Shown piece after piece: positions 7,436 to 14,652 of a DNA stretch of 16,486 nt. Under the pieces are notes generated by a model that saw only the letters and a program-made list of their open reading frames with translations, was not told where the DNA came from and ran no database searches. Numbering within the stretch: position 1 is the stretch's first letter; every line of letters starts with the position of its first letter. The position numbers and the translations under genes are program-made. Origin of the DNA: Roseovarius sp. (GTDB lineage: Bacteria > Pseudomonadota > Alphaproteobacteria > Rhodobacterales > Rhodobacteraceae). The stretch is from assembly GCA_021767845.1 (NCBI GenBank), contig JAASSQ010000037.1:1-16486 (forward strand), written 5' to 3'.

Positions 7436-7615
7436 GGCTCAACCTGTATGCGGGTGTTGCACGATGAGGTCACGCTAGCGGGGCATGAGGGAAATGGTTT
7501 GTTTCAATTAAGAAAACATTTGGGCATCTGGCTGGAGTATTGTGCCGCCCGCTTGCCGGCGGGGCCTGTCCGGTGGAACGGCCCACCGATGAGGGTGGCG
7601 GCGCGGCGATGCAAG

Positions 7616-7640
7616 AAGGGGCGCCCGGCGGGCGCCCCTT
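7616..7640 (-). terminator. Strong hairpin after glnA
   Basis: A perfect 11-bp stem, AAGGGGCGCCC (7616-7626) and GGGCGCCCCTT (7630-7640), with a 3-base loop, lies 42 bp after the glnA stop. The T tract on the minus strand is short (TTCTTG). It most likely ends the glnB-glnA transcript. Confidence 0.75.
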
Positions 7641-7682
7641 GTTGTGTGTGGTCGGTGGCGGGATAACCCCCGCCGCGATGGA

Positions 7683-9089
7683 TCAGCAGCTGTAGTAAAG
7701 CTGGAATTCCATCGGGTGCGGCGTGTGCTCGTAGGCCTCGATTTCTTCCATCTTCAGCTCGATATAGCCGTCGATCTGGTCCTTGGTGAACACGTCGCCG
7801 GCCAGCAGGAAGTCGTGATCGGACTGCAGTGCCTCGATCGCTTCGCGCAGGCTTCCGCAGACGGTCGGGATGCCGTCCAGTTCCTCGGCGGGCAGGTCGT
7901 AGAGGTTCTTGTCCATCGCCTCGCCCGGGTCGATCTTGTTCTTGATCCCGTCCAGGCCCGCCATCAGCAGCGCCGAGAAGCACAGGTAGGGGTTGGCCGA
8001 CGGGTCGGGGAAGCGGGCCTCGACGCGCTTGGCCTTGGGCGACTCGGTCCACGGGATCCGCACGCAACCCGAACGGTTGCGGGCCGAATAGGCGCGCAGA
8101 ACCGGGGCTTCGAAGCCCGGGATCAGGCGCTTGTAGGAGTTCGTGGACGGGTTGGTGAAGGCGTTCAGCGTCTTGGCGTGCTTGAGGATGCCGCCAATGA
8201 AATACAGAGCCTCTTGGCTGAGATCAGCATATTTGTCGCCGGCAAAGAGCGGCTTGCCATCCTTCCAGATCGACATGTTGACATGCATCCCGGTGCCGTT
8301 GTCGCCGGCAATGGGCTTGGGCATGAAGGTGGCCGACTTGCCATAGGCCTGCGCGACGTTATGGATGACATACTTGAATTTCTGAAGCTGATCGCCCTGG
8401 TCGGTCAGCGTCGAGAAGATCAGGCCAAGCTCGTGCTGGCACGACGCCACCTCGTGGTGGTGCTTGTCCACCTTCATGCCGAGCCGCTTCATCGTGCTGA
8501 GCATTTCCGAGCGGATGTCCTGGCCGTCGTCGATCGGGTTCACGGGGAAGTAGCCGCCCTTGACGCCCGGGCGGTGGCCCATGTTGCCCATCTCGTATTC
8601 GGTGTCGGTGTTCCACGACGCGTCCAGCGCATCCACCTCGTAGGAGACCTTGTTGATCGAGGTCGAGATGCGCACGTCGTCGAACAGGAAGAATTCGGCT
8701 TCGGGGCCGAAGAAGGCCTGATCGCCGATGCCCGAGGACTTGAGATAGGCCTCGGCCTTCTCGGCGGTGCCGCGCGGGTCACGCTCGTAGGGCTCGCCGG
8801 TGTCGGGCTCGACCACCGAGCAATGCACGCAGAGCGTCTTCTCGGCGTAGAACGGGTCGATATAGGCGCTTTCGGTATCCGGCATCAGTTTCATGTCGGA
8901 GGCTTCGATCGACTTCCAGCCCGCGATGGACGAGCCGTCGAACATGAAACCTTCCTCGAGGAAATCCTCATCGACCTGATCTGCCATAACGGTGACGTGT
9001 TGCAGCTTGCCGCGCGGGTCGGTGAAGCGGATGTCAACGTATTCGACGTCTTCTTCCTTGATCTGCTGGAGAATTGCATTCTGGCTCAT
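7683..9089 (-). CDS. glnA: Glutamine synthetase, type I
   Basis: GlnA makes glutamine from glutamate, ammonia and ATP and is the main ammonia-assimilating enzyme; it forms a cytoplasmic dodecamer. The 468 residues match the usual length. Recognisable blocks are FDGSSIAGW (about 50-58), the metal-binding FFGPEAEFF, the ATP-site block around KPIAGDNGTGMHVNMS, and the NRSGCVRIP glutamate-site region. The regulatory tyrosine that is adenylylated by GlnE is Y397, in KNLYDLPAEE, exactly 71 residues before the C-terminus, so activity control by the GlnB-GlnD-GlnE cascade is expected. The ribosome-binding site is AAGGGAAGAAGG. It lies 46 bp downstream of glnB on the same strand with no terminator between, so the two form an operon. 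Confidence 0.99.
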   Translation of the reverse strand: MSQNAILQQIKEEDVEYVDIRFTDPRGKLQHVTVMADQVDEDFLEEGFMFDGSSIAGWKSIEASDMKLMPDTESAYIDPFYAEKTLCVHCSVVEPDTGEPYERDPRGTAEKAEAYLKSSGIGDQAFFGPEAEFFLFDDVRISTSINKVSYEVDALDASWNTDTEYEMGNMGHRPGVKGGYFPVNPIDDGQDIRSEMLSTMKRLGMKVDKHHHEVASCQHELGLIFSTLTDQGDQLQKFKYVIHNVAQAYGKSATFMPKPIAGDNGTGMHVNMSIWKDGKPLFAGDKYADLSQEALYFIGGILKHAKTLNAFTNPSTNSYKRLIPGFEAPVLRAYSARNRSGCVRIPWTESPKAKRVEARFPDPSANPYLCFSALLMAGLDGIKNKIDPGEAMDKNLYDLPAEELDGIPTVCGSLREAIEALQSDHDFLLAGDVFTKDQIDGYIELKMEEIEAYEHTPHPMEFQLYYSC

Positions 9090-9135
9090 GTGCCTTCTTC
9101 CCTTTCTTCTGCTGGGGTATTTGGTTGTGTCCGGG

Positions 9136-9474
9136 TCAGAGCGCGTCCGGGCCGGTTTCGCCGGTGCGGATCCTGATGGCCTGTTCGACGGGGCTGACGA
9201 AGATCTTGCCGTCGCCGATCTTGTCGGTCTTGGCGGCGTCGATGATGGCCTCGATGGCCTGATCCACCTGATCGTCGTCGATCACCACGTCGATTTTCAC
9301 CTTGGGCAGGAAATCGACCACGTATTCGGCGCCCCGATACAGTTCGGTGTGGCCCTTCTGACGGCCGAAGCCCTTGACCTCGATGACCGAAAGCCCCTGG
9401 ATGCCGGCCTCCTGAAGGGCCTCTTTCACCTCGTCGAGCTTGAACGGCTTGATGATCGCTTCGATTTTCTTCAT
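9136..9474 (-). CDS. glnB: Nitrogen regulatory protein P-II
   Basis: P-II is a small trimeric signal protein that binds ATP/ADP and 2-oxoglutarate and tells GlnE and NtrB the nitrogen state of the cell. The 112 residues match the family. The T-loop carries GHTELYRGAEY, in which Y51 is the uridylylation site. The N-terminus MKKIEAIIKPFKLDEVK and the C-terminal DGKIFVSPVEQAIRIRTGE are characteristic. Being directly upstream of glnA marks it as glnB rather than glnK, which usually pairs with amtB. The ATG at 9474 has a GGGAGG site. The divergent nnr gene begins 174 bp away. Confidence 0.98.
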   Translation of the reverse strand: MKKIEAIIKPFKLDEVKEALQEAGIQGLSVIEVKGFGRQKGHTELYRGAEYVVDFLPKVKIDVVIDDDQVDQAIEAIIDAAKTDKIGDGKIFVSPVEQAIRIRTGETGPDAL

Positions 9475-9587
9475 GGCCCTTGGCCTCCCTCGCCGAGAAT
9501 TTCGCAGCCCGTGAGACCACTTCTCATCGGGGCGCTCAATCGGATAGGGTGCCTGGCGCCGTTCGCGCAGGGGGTGGCGGCAAGTGC

Positions 9588-9616
9588 TGCATAATCTTTA
9601 ATCAAACCGCCTGCAA
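9588..9616 (-). promoter_or_regulatory. Candidate promoter for glnB-glnA
   Basis: On the minus strand TTGCAG (9616-9611) and TATGCA (9593-9588) are 17 bp apart, in the most AT-rich part of the glnB-nnr intergenic region. Both hexamers are imperfect. I found no convincing sigma-54 element or NtrC site, although glnBA operons are often NtrC-controlled. Confidence 0.3.
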
Positions 9617-9648
9617 AACGCGCGAAATTGAATCACGGAGATCGAGCG

Positions 9649-11226
9649 ATGACCGAATTGCTGACCGCTGCCCAGATGGGTGCCCTGGAAAAGGCGGCCA
9701 TCGAGTCGGGGCAGGTGTCCGGGCTGGAGCTGATGGAGCGGGCTGGACGCGGGGTGGTCGAGGCGGCCTTCGCCAGGTGGCCCGATCTGGCGCAGGGGCC
9801 CGGACATGCTGCGATCCTGTGCGGGCCGGGCAACAACGGCGGCGACGGCTTCGTGATCGCGCGGCTGCTGCGCGAGTGGGGCTGGCAGGTCGATCTGTGG
9901 CTCTTCGGGGATCCCGACAAGCTGCCCCCCGATGCGCGGGCCAACCATGACCGCTGGTGCGCCATGGGCGGCGCGGTGCGCCCCTATGCCGAGGACGGGG
10001 CAGGGGCGTTCGCCGTCGCGGCGGAAGGGGACGCGGACCGCGTGCTGATCGTCGATGCGCTGTTCGGCACCGGGCTGACCCGGCCGGTGGAGGGGGTCGA
10101 GGCCTTTGCCCAAGCCACCCGAGGCGTTGGCGTGCCAAAGGGCGCGCGCGTCGTGGCGGTGGATATCCCCAGCGGGCTCTGCGCGGATTCGGGCCGCTAC
10201 CTGGGAGGGACGGAACAGCCCGACAGGGCGATCCGGGCCGACCTGACGGTCAGTTTCCATGCCGCCAAGCTGGGGCATTACCTGGCCGACGGCCCGCGCA
10301 TTTGCGGGGCGCTTGCGGTGGCCGATATCGGGCTGGGGGCCAGCGGCGACCCGGCTGTGGCCAGGCTGGTCGGGGCGCCTTCGCCGGACTTGTTGCGGAA
10401 AGGCGAGGGGCACAAATACGGGCACGGCCATGCGCTGATCCTGTCCGGGGGGGCGGGCCGGACCGGGGCGGCGCGGCTGGCGGCGCGCGGCGCGCTGCGG
10501 ATCGGGGCGGGGCTGGTGACGCTCGGGGTGCCGCCCGACGCGCAGGCCGAGGTGGCCGCGCAGATCACGGCGGTGATGATGCGCACTGTGCCGGACGCGG
10601 CGGCACTGGCGGAGATGTTGAAGGATGCGCGTCTCACCGCGATAGGGTTGGGGCCCGGCCTTGGGCTTGATGACAGGGCCGCCGGATTGGTCGAGGCGGC
10701 GTTGCGCGCGGGGCGCGCCTGTGTTCTGGATGCCGATGCGTTGAGCGTGTTCGCGGATCGGCCCGAGGCCCTGTTTTCCTTGACCGGGGAGGCACCTTGC
10801 GTGCTGACCCCGCACGGGGGCGAGTTCCGGCGTCTGTTCCCGGATTTGGCGGATCGAAAGACGGGCGCGGCCACCTCGGGGCCGGCCTTCTCGCGCGTGG
10901 AGGCCGCGCGGGCGGCGGCGGCGCGGGCGGGCTGCGTGGTGCTGTTGAAGGGCGCCGACACGGTGATCGCGGCGCCGGATGGATGCGTTTCGGTCCATGC
11001 CGCGTGCTATGATCGCGCGGCGCCTTGGCTTGCGACGGCGGGCGCGGGGGACGTGTTGACCGGGTTTGTTGCCGGGCTGCTGGCGCGTGGGATGGCGCCG
11101 ATGCGGGCGGCGGAAGTGTCGGCCTGGTGCCATGTCGAGGCCGCACGGGCGTTCGGCCCCGGCCTGATCGCCGAGGACTTGCCCGAGGCGTTGCCCGGTG
11201 TCCTGCGCGGACTGGATGCCGGTTAA
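9649..11226 (+). CDS. nnr: Bifunctional NAD(P)H-hydrate epimerase / ADP-dependent dehydratase
   Basis: Nnr repairs damaged NADH and NADPH. The N-terminal YjeF_N domain (about 1-220) epimerises R and S hydrates and the C-terminal YjeF_C domain (about 245-520) dehydrates the S form using ADP. The ATG at 9649 has GGAG 9 bases upstream; an in-frame TTG at 9628 is less likely. The length of 525 is normal for the fused enzyme. The epimerase half has GPGNNGGDGFVIARLL (59-74), DALFGTGL (136-143) and DIPSG (172-176). The dehydratase half has GGAGRTGAARLAARGALRIGAG (267-288), LTPHGGEF (386-393), LLKGADTVI (432-440) and the anion-hole motif GAGDVLTGF (465-473). It diverges from glnB; the two functions are not obviously linked. 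Confidence 0.96.
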   Translation: MTELLTAAQMGALEKAAIESGQVSGLELMERAGRGVVEAAFARWPDLAQGPGHAAILCGPGNNGGDGFVIARLLREWGWQVDLWLFGDPDKLPPDARANHDRWCAMGGAVRPYAEDGAGAFAVAAEGDADRVLIVDALFGTGLTRPVEGVEAFAQATRGVGVPKGARVVAVDIPSGLCADSGRYLGGTEQPDRAIRADLTVSFHAAKLGHYLADGPRICGALAVADIGLGASGDPAVARLVGAPSPDLLRKGEGHKYGHGHALILSGGAGRTGAARLAARGALRIGAGLVTLGVPPDAQAEVAAQITAVMMRTVPDAAALAEMLKDARLTAIGLGPGLGLDDRAAGLVEAALRAGRACVLDADALSVFADRPEALFSLTGEAPCVLTPHGGEFRRLFPDLADRKTGAATSGPAFSRVEAARAAAARAGCVVLLKGADTVIAAPDGCVSVHAACYDRAAPWLATAGAGDVLTGFVAGLLARGMAPMRAAEVSAWCHVEAARAFGPGLIAEDLPEALPGVLRGLDAG

Positions 11227-11285
11227 AGGCGGGCCGGAGCGCGACCCGCTGTCGGAGGATCTGCGATGGAGACGGGCCGGAGCAG

Positions 11286-11783
11286 CTAAGCCGCCGTTGC
11301 GACCACTGGCTGCAGGAGGTGGCCCCCCACCTCGAGCCCGTCGGCGTAAAGCACGTGATCGCGTTCGAAGATGATCTCGCAAAGCGTCATTTCGATCACG
11401 CCTGCATCGCGGATGAATTCGCCATCGACCAGCCGTCCGGCGGCAACCATCGCTTGCCGCGCGCCGAAAAGCGCCTGCGCCCGCCAGTCGCGGACCAGCA
11501 CGGGCTGGCCTGCGGGCAGGGTCATGTCGCGGTCGGGGCGGGTGTCGCCGAGCGAGCCTGCGGCGATCGTGACCGCCGGGGCGCGCAGGGTGCGCTTGCG
11601 AACGGCGGCCACCACGGCCATGCCGGTGTCGCGAGTGATGACATGATCGCCCGGTTTGATGTCGCCGGCGGGCGTTTCGCCGTTGCGTGTAAGGACGATG
11701 GATTGGGCCATAAGCCCGGTGATATGACTCGGGGTTTGGGCGGCCATGCCGCCTTGCGCCCGCCCGACCGTTTTCGGTTTCAT
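11286..11783 (-). CDS. Hint-domain (Hedgehog/intein-like) protein
   Basis: A 165-residue protein from the ATG at 11783 (weak GAG ribosome-binding site; internal Mets at residues 13 and 25 are alternatives). Residues about 25-155 fit the bacterial Hint domain common in Rhodobacteraceae: VLTRNGETPAGDIKPGDHVITRDTG (30-54), AVTIAAGSLG, then LPAGQPVLVRDWRAQALFGARQAM and AAGRLVDGEFIRD, ending with a LYADGLEV-like strand. In active Hint domains a Cys or Ser follows the first splice point and a His lies in the block before the strand; here the protein's only cysteine is near residue 133 and the His position reads A-G-Q-P. It is therefore probably not self-cleaving and may be a binding or signalling fold. 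There is no N- or C-terminal partner domain and no signal peptide. The family call is good; its role is unknown. Confidence 0.82.
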   Translation of the reverse strand: MKPKTVGRAQGGMAAQTPSHITGLMAQSIVLTRNGETPAGDIKPGDHVITRDTGMAVVAAVRKRTLRAPAVTIAAGSLGDTRPDRDMTLPAGQPVLVRDWRAQALFGARQAMVAAGRLVDGEFIRDAGVIEMTLCEIIFERDHVLYADGLEVGGHLLQPVVATAA

Positions 11784-11967
11784 GGCGATACTCGCTCTGT
11801 TTCTGCCTCAGTTTTCCCACACAATATGGCAAGAATGCGTTAATGTCGCGCCTTTTTTTGGCGCTTGGACGGTGACCAGATGGGTGATTTTTCCACTCGC
11901 ATCCGTCGCGGGGCTTTGCTAGGAGACGCGCAGCGCGACGCGGGGCGGATCGGCCCCGGTGCCGCTG
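11784..11967. other. Intergenic region between Hint gene and tRNA-Leu
   Basis: The left half must hold the Hint-gene promoter (minus) and the right half the tRNA promoter (plus); I cannot assign either with confidence. A small hairpin GCGCC-T7-GGCGC lies at 11848-11864. TTGGAC at 11865-11870 and the TTTGCTAGG stretch at 11915-11923 are loose promoter-like elements before the tRNA. Confidence 0.35.
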
Positions 11968-12052
11968 GCGGGTGTGGCGGAATTGGTAGACGCACCAGAT
12001 TTAGGTTCTGGCGCCGCAAGGCGTGGGGGTTCAAGTCCCTCCACCCGCACCA
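11968..12052 (+). tRNA. tRNA-Leu (anticodon UAG)
   Basis: An 85-base tRNA. The acceptor stem GCGGGTG (11968-11974) pairs with CACCCGC (12042-12048), followed by discriminator A and an encoded CCA (12050-12052). The D-arm is followed by anticodon stem CCAGA/TCTGG around the loop TTTAGGT, placing TAG at 12002-12004. The long variable arm (GCGCCGCAAGGCGT) is that of a class II tRNA and GGTTCAAGTCC is the T-loop. It reads CUN leucine codons, chiefly CUA. It is transcribed alone. Confidence 0.98.
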
Positions 12053-12154
12053 AGCCTGGCGACTTGTTGCGCCCGAGTGAACGGGGCGCGCGGTGGGGGG
12101 CGTTAACCTTTCGTGCGGCTCGCCTGCATTTCCTTGGTTAATTGCGCAAACCTG

Positions 12155-12207
12155 CGTCGGTATGACGTCGGTATAACGTCGGTATCGCGTCGGTATTCCT
12201 GCGGTAG
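12155..12207. repeat. 11-bp-period tandem repeat (CGTCGGTAT x4, plus one degenerate copy)
   Basis: CGTCGGTAT occurs perfectly at 12155-12163, 12166-12174, 12177-12185 and 12188-12196, and a decayed copy CTGCGGTAG at 12199-12207. Each start is exactly 11 bp after the last; the two linker bases differ (GA, AA, CG, then TC). Varying linkers with invariant 9-mers argue for selection on the 9-mer rather than a fresh slippage event. Confidence 0.92.
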
Positions 12208-12214
12208 CCGGCGA

Positions 12215-12224
12215 GTGTTAACAC
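12215..12224. repeat. Palindrome GTGTTAACAC beside the tandem repeat
   Basis: A perfect 10-bp palindrome 8 bp after the last repeat unit. It could be a dimeric regulator site; a chance occurrence cannot be excluded. Confidence 0.45.
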
Positions 12225-12344
12225 GGCGTGCGGTGGTCCGGCGCGGGATCGCGGCGTGGGCAGGGGCGCCGCCGCGCCCGCGGGGCCGAAGACTCTGCTT
12301 GCACCCCGCGCGGGGCATCCCTAGAAGGGCCTCTGATTTTGACC

Positions 12345-12364
12345 GCCGCGGACGCCTCCGCGGC
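12345..12364 (+). promoter_or_regulatory. Stem-loop in the tig leader
   Basis: GCCGCGGA (12345-12352) pairs perfectly with TCCGCGGC (12357-12364) around CGCC, ending 23 bases before the tig ATG and just before its ribosome-binding site. It is very stable and has no T tail, so it may shape mRNA stability or translation rather than terminate. Confidence 0.5.
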
Positions 12365-12387
12365 CCGATGCATATGAGAGGACGACA

Positions 12388-13719
12388 ATGCAGGTCACCG
12401 AAACCCAGAACGAAGGCCTGAAGCGCGCCTACAAGATGATCCTGACCGCCCAGGAACTGGACGACAAGGTCATGGAAAAGCTCAAGGACGCGCAGCCCGA
12501 AGTCGAGATGAAAGGCTTCCGCAAGGGCAAGGTGCCGCTTGCGCTGCTGAAGAAGCAATTCGGTCAGCGCGTGCTGGGCGAGGCCATGCAGGAAGCCGTG
12601 GACGGCGCGATGTCGGCCCATTTCGAGGAAAAGGGCGAGCGCCCGGCCGCCGAGCCGGCCGTCAAGATGGTCAACGAGGACTGGAAGGAAGGCGACGACG
12701 TCGAGATCGAGATGTCGTACGAGGCGCTGCCCGACATCCCCGAGGTCGATCTGTCCAAGATCAAGGTCGAGAAGCTGGTCGCCAAGGCCGAGGACAAGGA
12801 CGTTGACGAGGCGCTGAAGAACCTGGCCGAGAACGCGCAGGACTTCAAGGCGCGGCGCAAGGGCAGCAAGGCCAAGGACGGCGACCAGGTCGTGATCGAC
12901 TTCGTCGGCAAGGTCGATGGCGAGCCCTTCGAGGGCGGCGCGGCCGAGGATTACCCGCTGGTCCTGGGCTCCAACAGCTTCATCCCGGGCTTCGAGGAGC
13001 AGCTGGTCGGCGTCAAGGCCGACGAGGAAAAGGACGTGACCGTCACCTTCCCCGAGGAATACCAGGCCGAGCACCTGGCCGGGAAAGAGGCCGTGTTTGA
13101 ATGCAAGGTCAAGGAAGTGAAGGAACCCGTCGCCGCCGAGATCGACGACGACCTCGCGCAGAAATACGGCGCCGAGAGCCTCGATGCGCTGAAAGAGCAG
13201 ATCAAGGAGCGGCTGGAGGCCGAATATGCCGGCGCGGCCCGCGCGGTGATGAAGCGCAAGCTGCTGGACCAGATGGACGAGATGGTGGATTTCGACCTGC
13301 CGCCAAGCATGGTGGAGGCCGAGGCCAAGCAGATCGCCCACCAGATGTGGCATGACGAGAACCCCGATGTCGAGGGCCATGACCACCCCGAGATCGAGCC
13401 GAACGACGAGCACACCAAGCTGGCCGAGCGCCGCGTCCGCCTGGGGTTGCTGCTGGCCGAGCTGGGCCAGAAAGCCGAGGTCGAGGTGACCGACGCCGAG
13501 ATGACCCAGGCGGTCATGGAGCAGGCGCGGCAGTATCCCGGCCAGGAGCGCCAGTTCTTCGAGTTCGTGCAGAACAACCCGCAGATGCGCCAGCAGCTGC
13601 GCGCGCCGATCTTCGAGGACAAGGTGATCGACTATGTGGTCGAGCTGGCCGAGGTCGAGGAGAAAGAGGTCTCGAAAGAGGACCTGGAAAAGGCCGTCGA
13701 GGCGCTGGAAGACGAGTAA
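12388..13719 (+). CDS. tig: Trigger factor (ribosome-associated chaperone)
   Basis: Trigger factor binds uL23 at the ribosome exit tunnel and shields nascent chains. The 443 residues match the family. The ribosome-binding signature is GFRKGKVP (43-50). The FKBP-like peptidyl-prolyl isomerase domain spans about 163-243 (KDGDQVVIDFVGKVDGEPFEGG, then L-G-S-N-S-F-I-P-G-F-E-E-Q-L). The C-terminal helical cradle follows (about 250-435) and ends in an acidic Lys/Glu-rich tail. The ATG at 12388 has GAGAGGA upstream. In many bacteria tig precedes clpP-clpX; here it is single, ends in a strong terminator and faces luxI. Codon use is typical of a highly expressed gene (strong AAG/GAG preference). Confidence 0.98.
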   Translation: MQVTETQNEGLKRAYKMILTAQELDDKVMEKLKDAQPEVEMKGFRKGKVPLALLKKQFGQRVLGEAMQEAVDGAMSAHFEEKGERPAAEPAVKMVNEDWKEGDDVEIEMSYEALPDIPEVDLSKIKVEKLVAKAEDKDVDEALKNLAENAQDFKARRKGSKAKDGDQVVIDFVGKVDGEPFEGGAAEDYPLVLGSNSFIPGFEEQLVGVKADEEKDVTVTFPEEYQAEHLAGKEAVFECKVKEVKEPVAAEIDDDLAQKYGAESLDALKEQIKERLEAEYAGAARAVMKRKLLDQMDEMVDFDLPPSMVEAEAKQIAHQMWHDENPDVEGHDHPEIEPNDEHTKLAERRVRLGLLLAELGQKAEVEVTDAEMTQAVMEQARQYPGQERQFFEFVQNNPQMRQQLRAPIFEDKVIDYVVELAEVEEKEVSKEDLEKAVEALEDE

Positions 13720-13739
13720 AACGACCGCGATCACGCGGG

Positions 13740-13774
13740 AAGGGCCGCCCCGGGATTGCCGGGGCGGCCCTTTT
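13740..13774 (+). terminator. Strong intrinsic terminator of tig
   Basis: AAGGGCCGCCCCGG (13740-13753) pairs perfectly with CCGGGGCGGCCCTT (13759-13772) around a 5-base loop, and the plus strand continues into TTTT (13771-13774). It begins 20 bp after the tig stop. Confidence 0.93.
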
Positions 13775-13782
13775 CAGTTCAC

Positions 13783-13815
13783 CGGCACCGGACACGGGGG
13801 AGATGGTCCGTGCCG
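13783..13815 (-). terminator. Possible hairpin after luxI
   Basis: CGGCACCGGAC (13783-13793) and GTCCGTGCCG (13806-13815) pair with one bulged base. It lies 39 bp past the luxI stop but lacks a T tract on the minus strand. Confidence 0.28.
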
Positions 13816-13854
13816 GTCCGCCTGCGCGGTGTGCTGCGATCCGGGGGGATGATT

Positions 13855-14652
13855 TCAGGCGTCGCAGCGGGCCGGTGAACTATAGAGATCCGAAAGCGTG
13901 CGCTGCAGCGCGATCGCGGCCTCGCGTTCCTGCGGGGTGGTGGCATCGGCGATCTGGGCGTCGCAGTAATTCTGCAGGTCCATCGGCAGGTGCTTGACCG
14001 ACTCGATGGCCGCGATCGCGTCGGCGACCTCGTCCTCGTCGAGGAACACCTCGCCCGTGATCCCGGCAAAGCGGCGCACCCGGTCGATGCGTTCGTCGGT
14101 GCAGTCGTTGAGGGCGGCCATCGCCTTGGTCTTGCCCATCTGCACGGTCTGGCCGATGTAGTCGTAGGGCGCGTTGTCCGAGCGTTTCAGCACCCGGTCC
14201 ATGAGCGGGTCGATCACGCTGATGACATCGGAAATGCCGCTGTCGCGCCCGTATTCCAGGATGCCGACCATCAGCTCGCAGGTGGCGTAGGACACGGTTT
14301 TCGACGAGCCGGGCCGCTTGAGCCGCTCGGTATCCACGCAGAAGCGGGTGTTTTCCCAGACCGTCGCGCTGCGCAGCGGCGGCTGCCCGCACAGGATGTC
14401 GTCAAACACGTCCGAAAGCATGTGCGGTCCGGTCGTCTGCAGCATCCGGTTGCAGCCGACGACGTTCATGTTCTCGTCGAGCAGCAGCAGGTAGGCCGGG
14501 TCGAGGTCGTCGAACATGTCGATCTCGCGCCCGTCGCGGACCTGGACATCCCAGCCCAGGCGGTCGCGGAACACGCGCGCGCGCAGTTGGAACATTTCGT
14601 CAAGCAGTGAGGTGAAGCGATCGCGGTTCAGCCCGTCGACAACTAATATCAT
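13855..14652 (-). CDS. luxI: LuxI-family acyl-homoserine lactone synthase
   Basis: LuxI enzymes join the acyl group of acyl-ACP to S-adenosylmethionine to make the quorum-sensing signal. The family's conserved residues are all visible: R24, F28 and W34 in RARVFRDRLGW, D45 and D48 in EIDMFDDLDP, R69 in VVGCNRML, F83, and E100 and R103 in WENTRFCVD. The protein has 265 residues, against about 200-220 for classical members; the excess is a C-terminal extension (about 215-265) rich in Asp, Glu and Ala. The ATG at 14652 follows TTGGGG, a weak ribosome-binding site. The luxR gene lies 162 bp upstream on the same strand, the usual paired layout in Roseobacters. The acyl chain made cannot be read from the sequence. 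Confidence 0.96.
   Translation of the reverse strand: MILVVDGLNRDRFTSLLDEMFQLRARVFRDRLGWDVQVRDGREIDMFDDLDPAYLLLLDENMNVVGCNRMLQTTGPHMLSDVFDDILCGQPPLRSATVWENTRFCVDTERLKRPGSSKTVSYATCELMVGILEYGRDSGISDVISVIDPLMDRVLKRSDNAPYDYIGQTVQMGKTKAMAALNDCTDERIDRVRRFAGITGEVFLDEDEVADAIAAIESVKHLPMDLQNYCDAQIADATTPQEREAAIALQRTLSDLYSSPARCDA

Larger units (their letters stand above)
12053..12387. other. 335-bp non-coding region upstream of tig
   Basis: No gene is apparent; the frames here are short or antisense shadows. The region holds a weak GCGCCC/GGGCGC hairpin after the tRNA (12069-12089), a spaced TTAACC/GGTTAA inverted pair (12103-12108 and 12136-12141), an 11-bp-period tandem repeat (12155-12207), the palindrome GTGTTAACAC (12215-12224), the palindrome CCCCGCGCGGGG (12304-12315) and a stem-loop just before the tig ribosome-binding site (12345-12364). 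TTGACC at 12339-12344 is a good -35 hexamer without a matching -10. It is long for a single core-gene leader and looks densely regulatory. Confidence 0.6.

Noticed and set aside
9556..9568. GGTGCC/GGCGCC near-palindrome as an NtrC site upstream of glnB
   Set aside because: It matches the NtrC consensus poorly and lies in a GC-rich stretch where such short symmetries are common.
9573..9592. Sigma-54-like GG/GC element between glnB and nnr
   Set aside because: The spacing between the GG and GC dinucleotides is off by one and the element faces nnr, not glnB.
11265..11289. Tiny ATG-to-TAA frame METGRSS between nnr and the Hint gene
   Set aside because: Seven codons with no conservation argument; it lies in a convergent gap and is likely chance.
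9598..11832. 744-codon open frame on the minus strand opposite nnr
   Set aside because: It is antisense to a complete Nnr enzyme, has Arg/Pro/His-rich low-complexity translation and no ribosome-binding site; long shadow frames are expected at this GC content.
11848..11864. GCGCC-T7-GGCGC as a terminator
   Set aside because: The T run is in the loop rather than after the stem, and no gene ends just before it on either strand.
12103..13734. 543-codon minus-strand open frame opposite tig
   Set aside because: The Leu/His/Asp-rich translation mirrors tig codon usage and crosses the tandem-repeat region.
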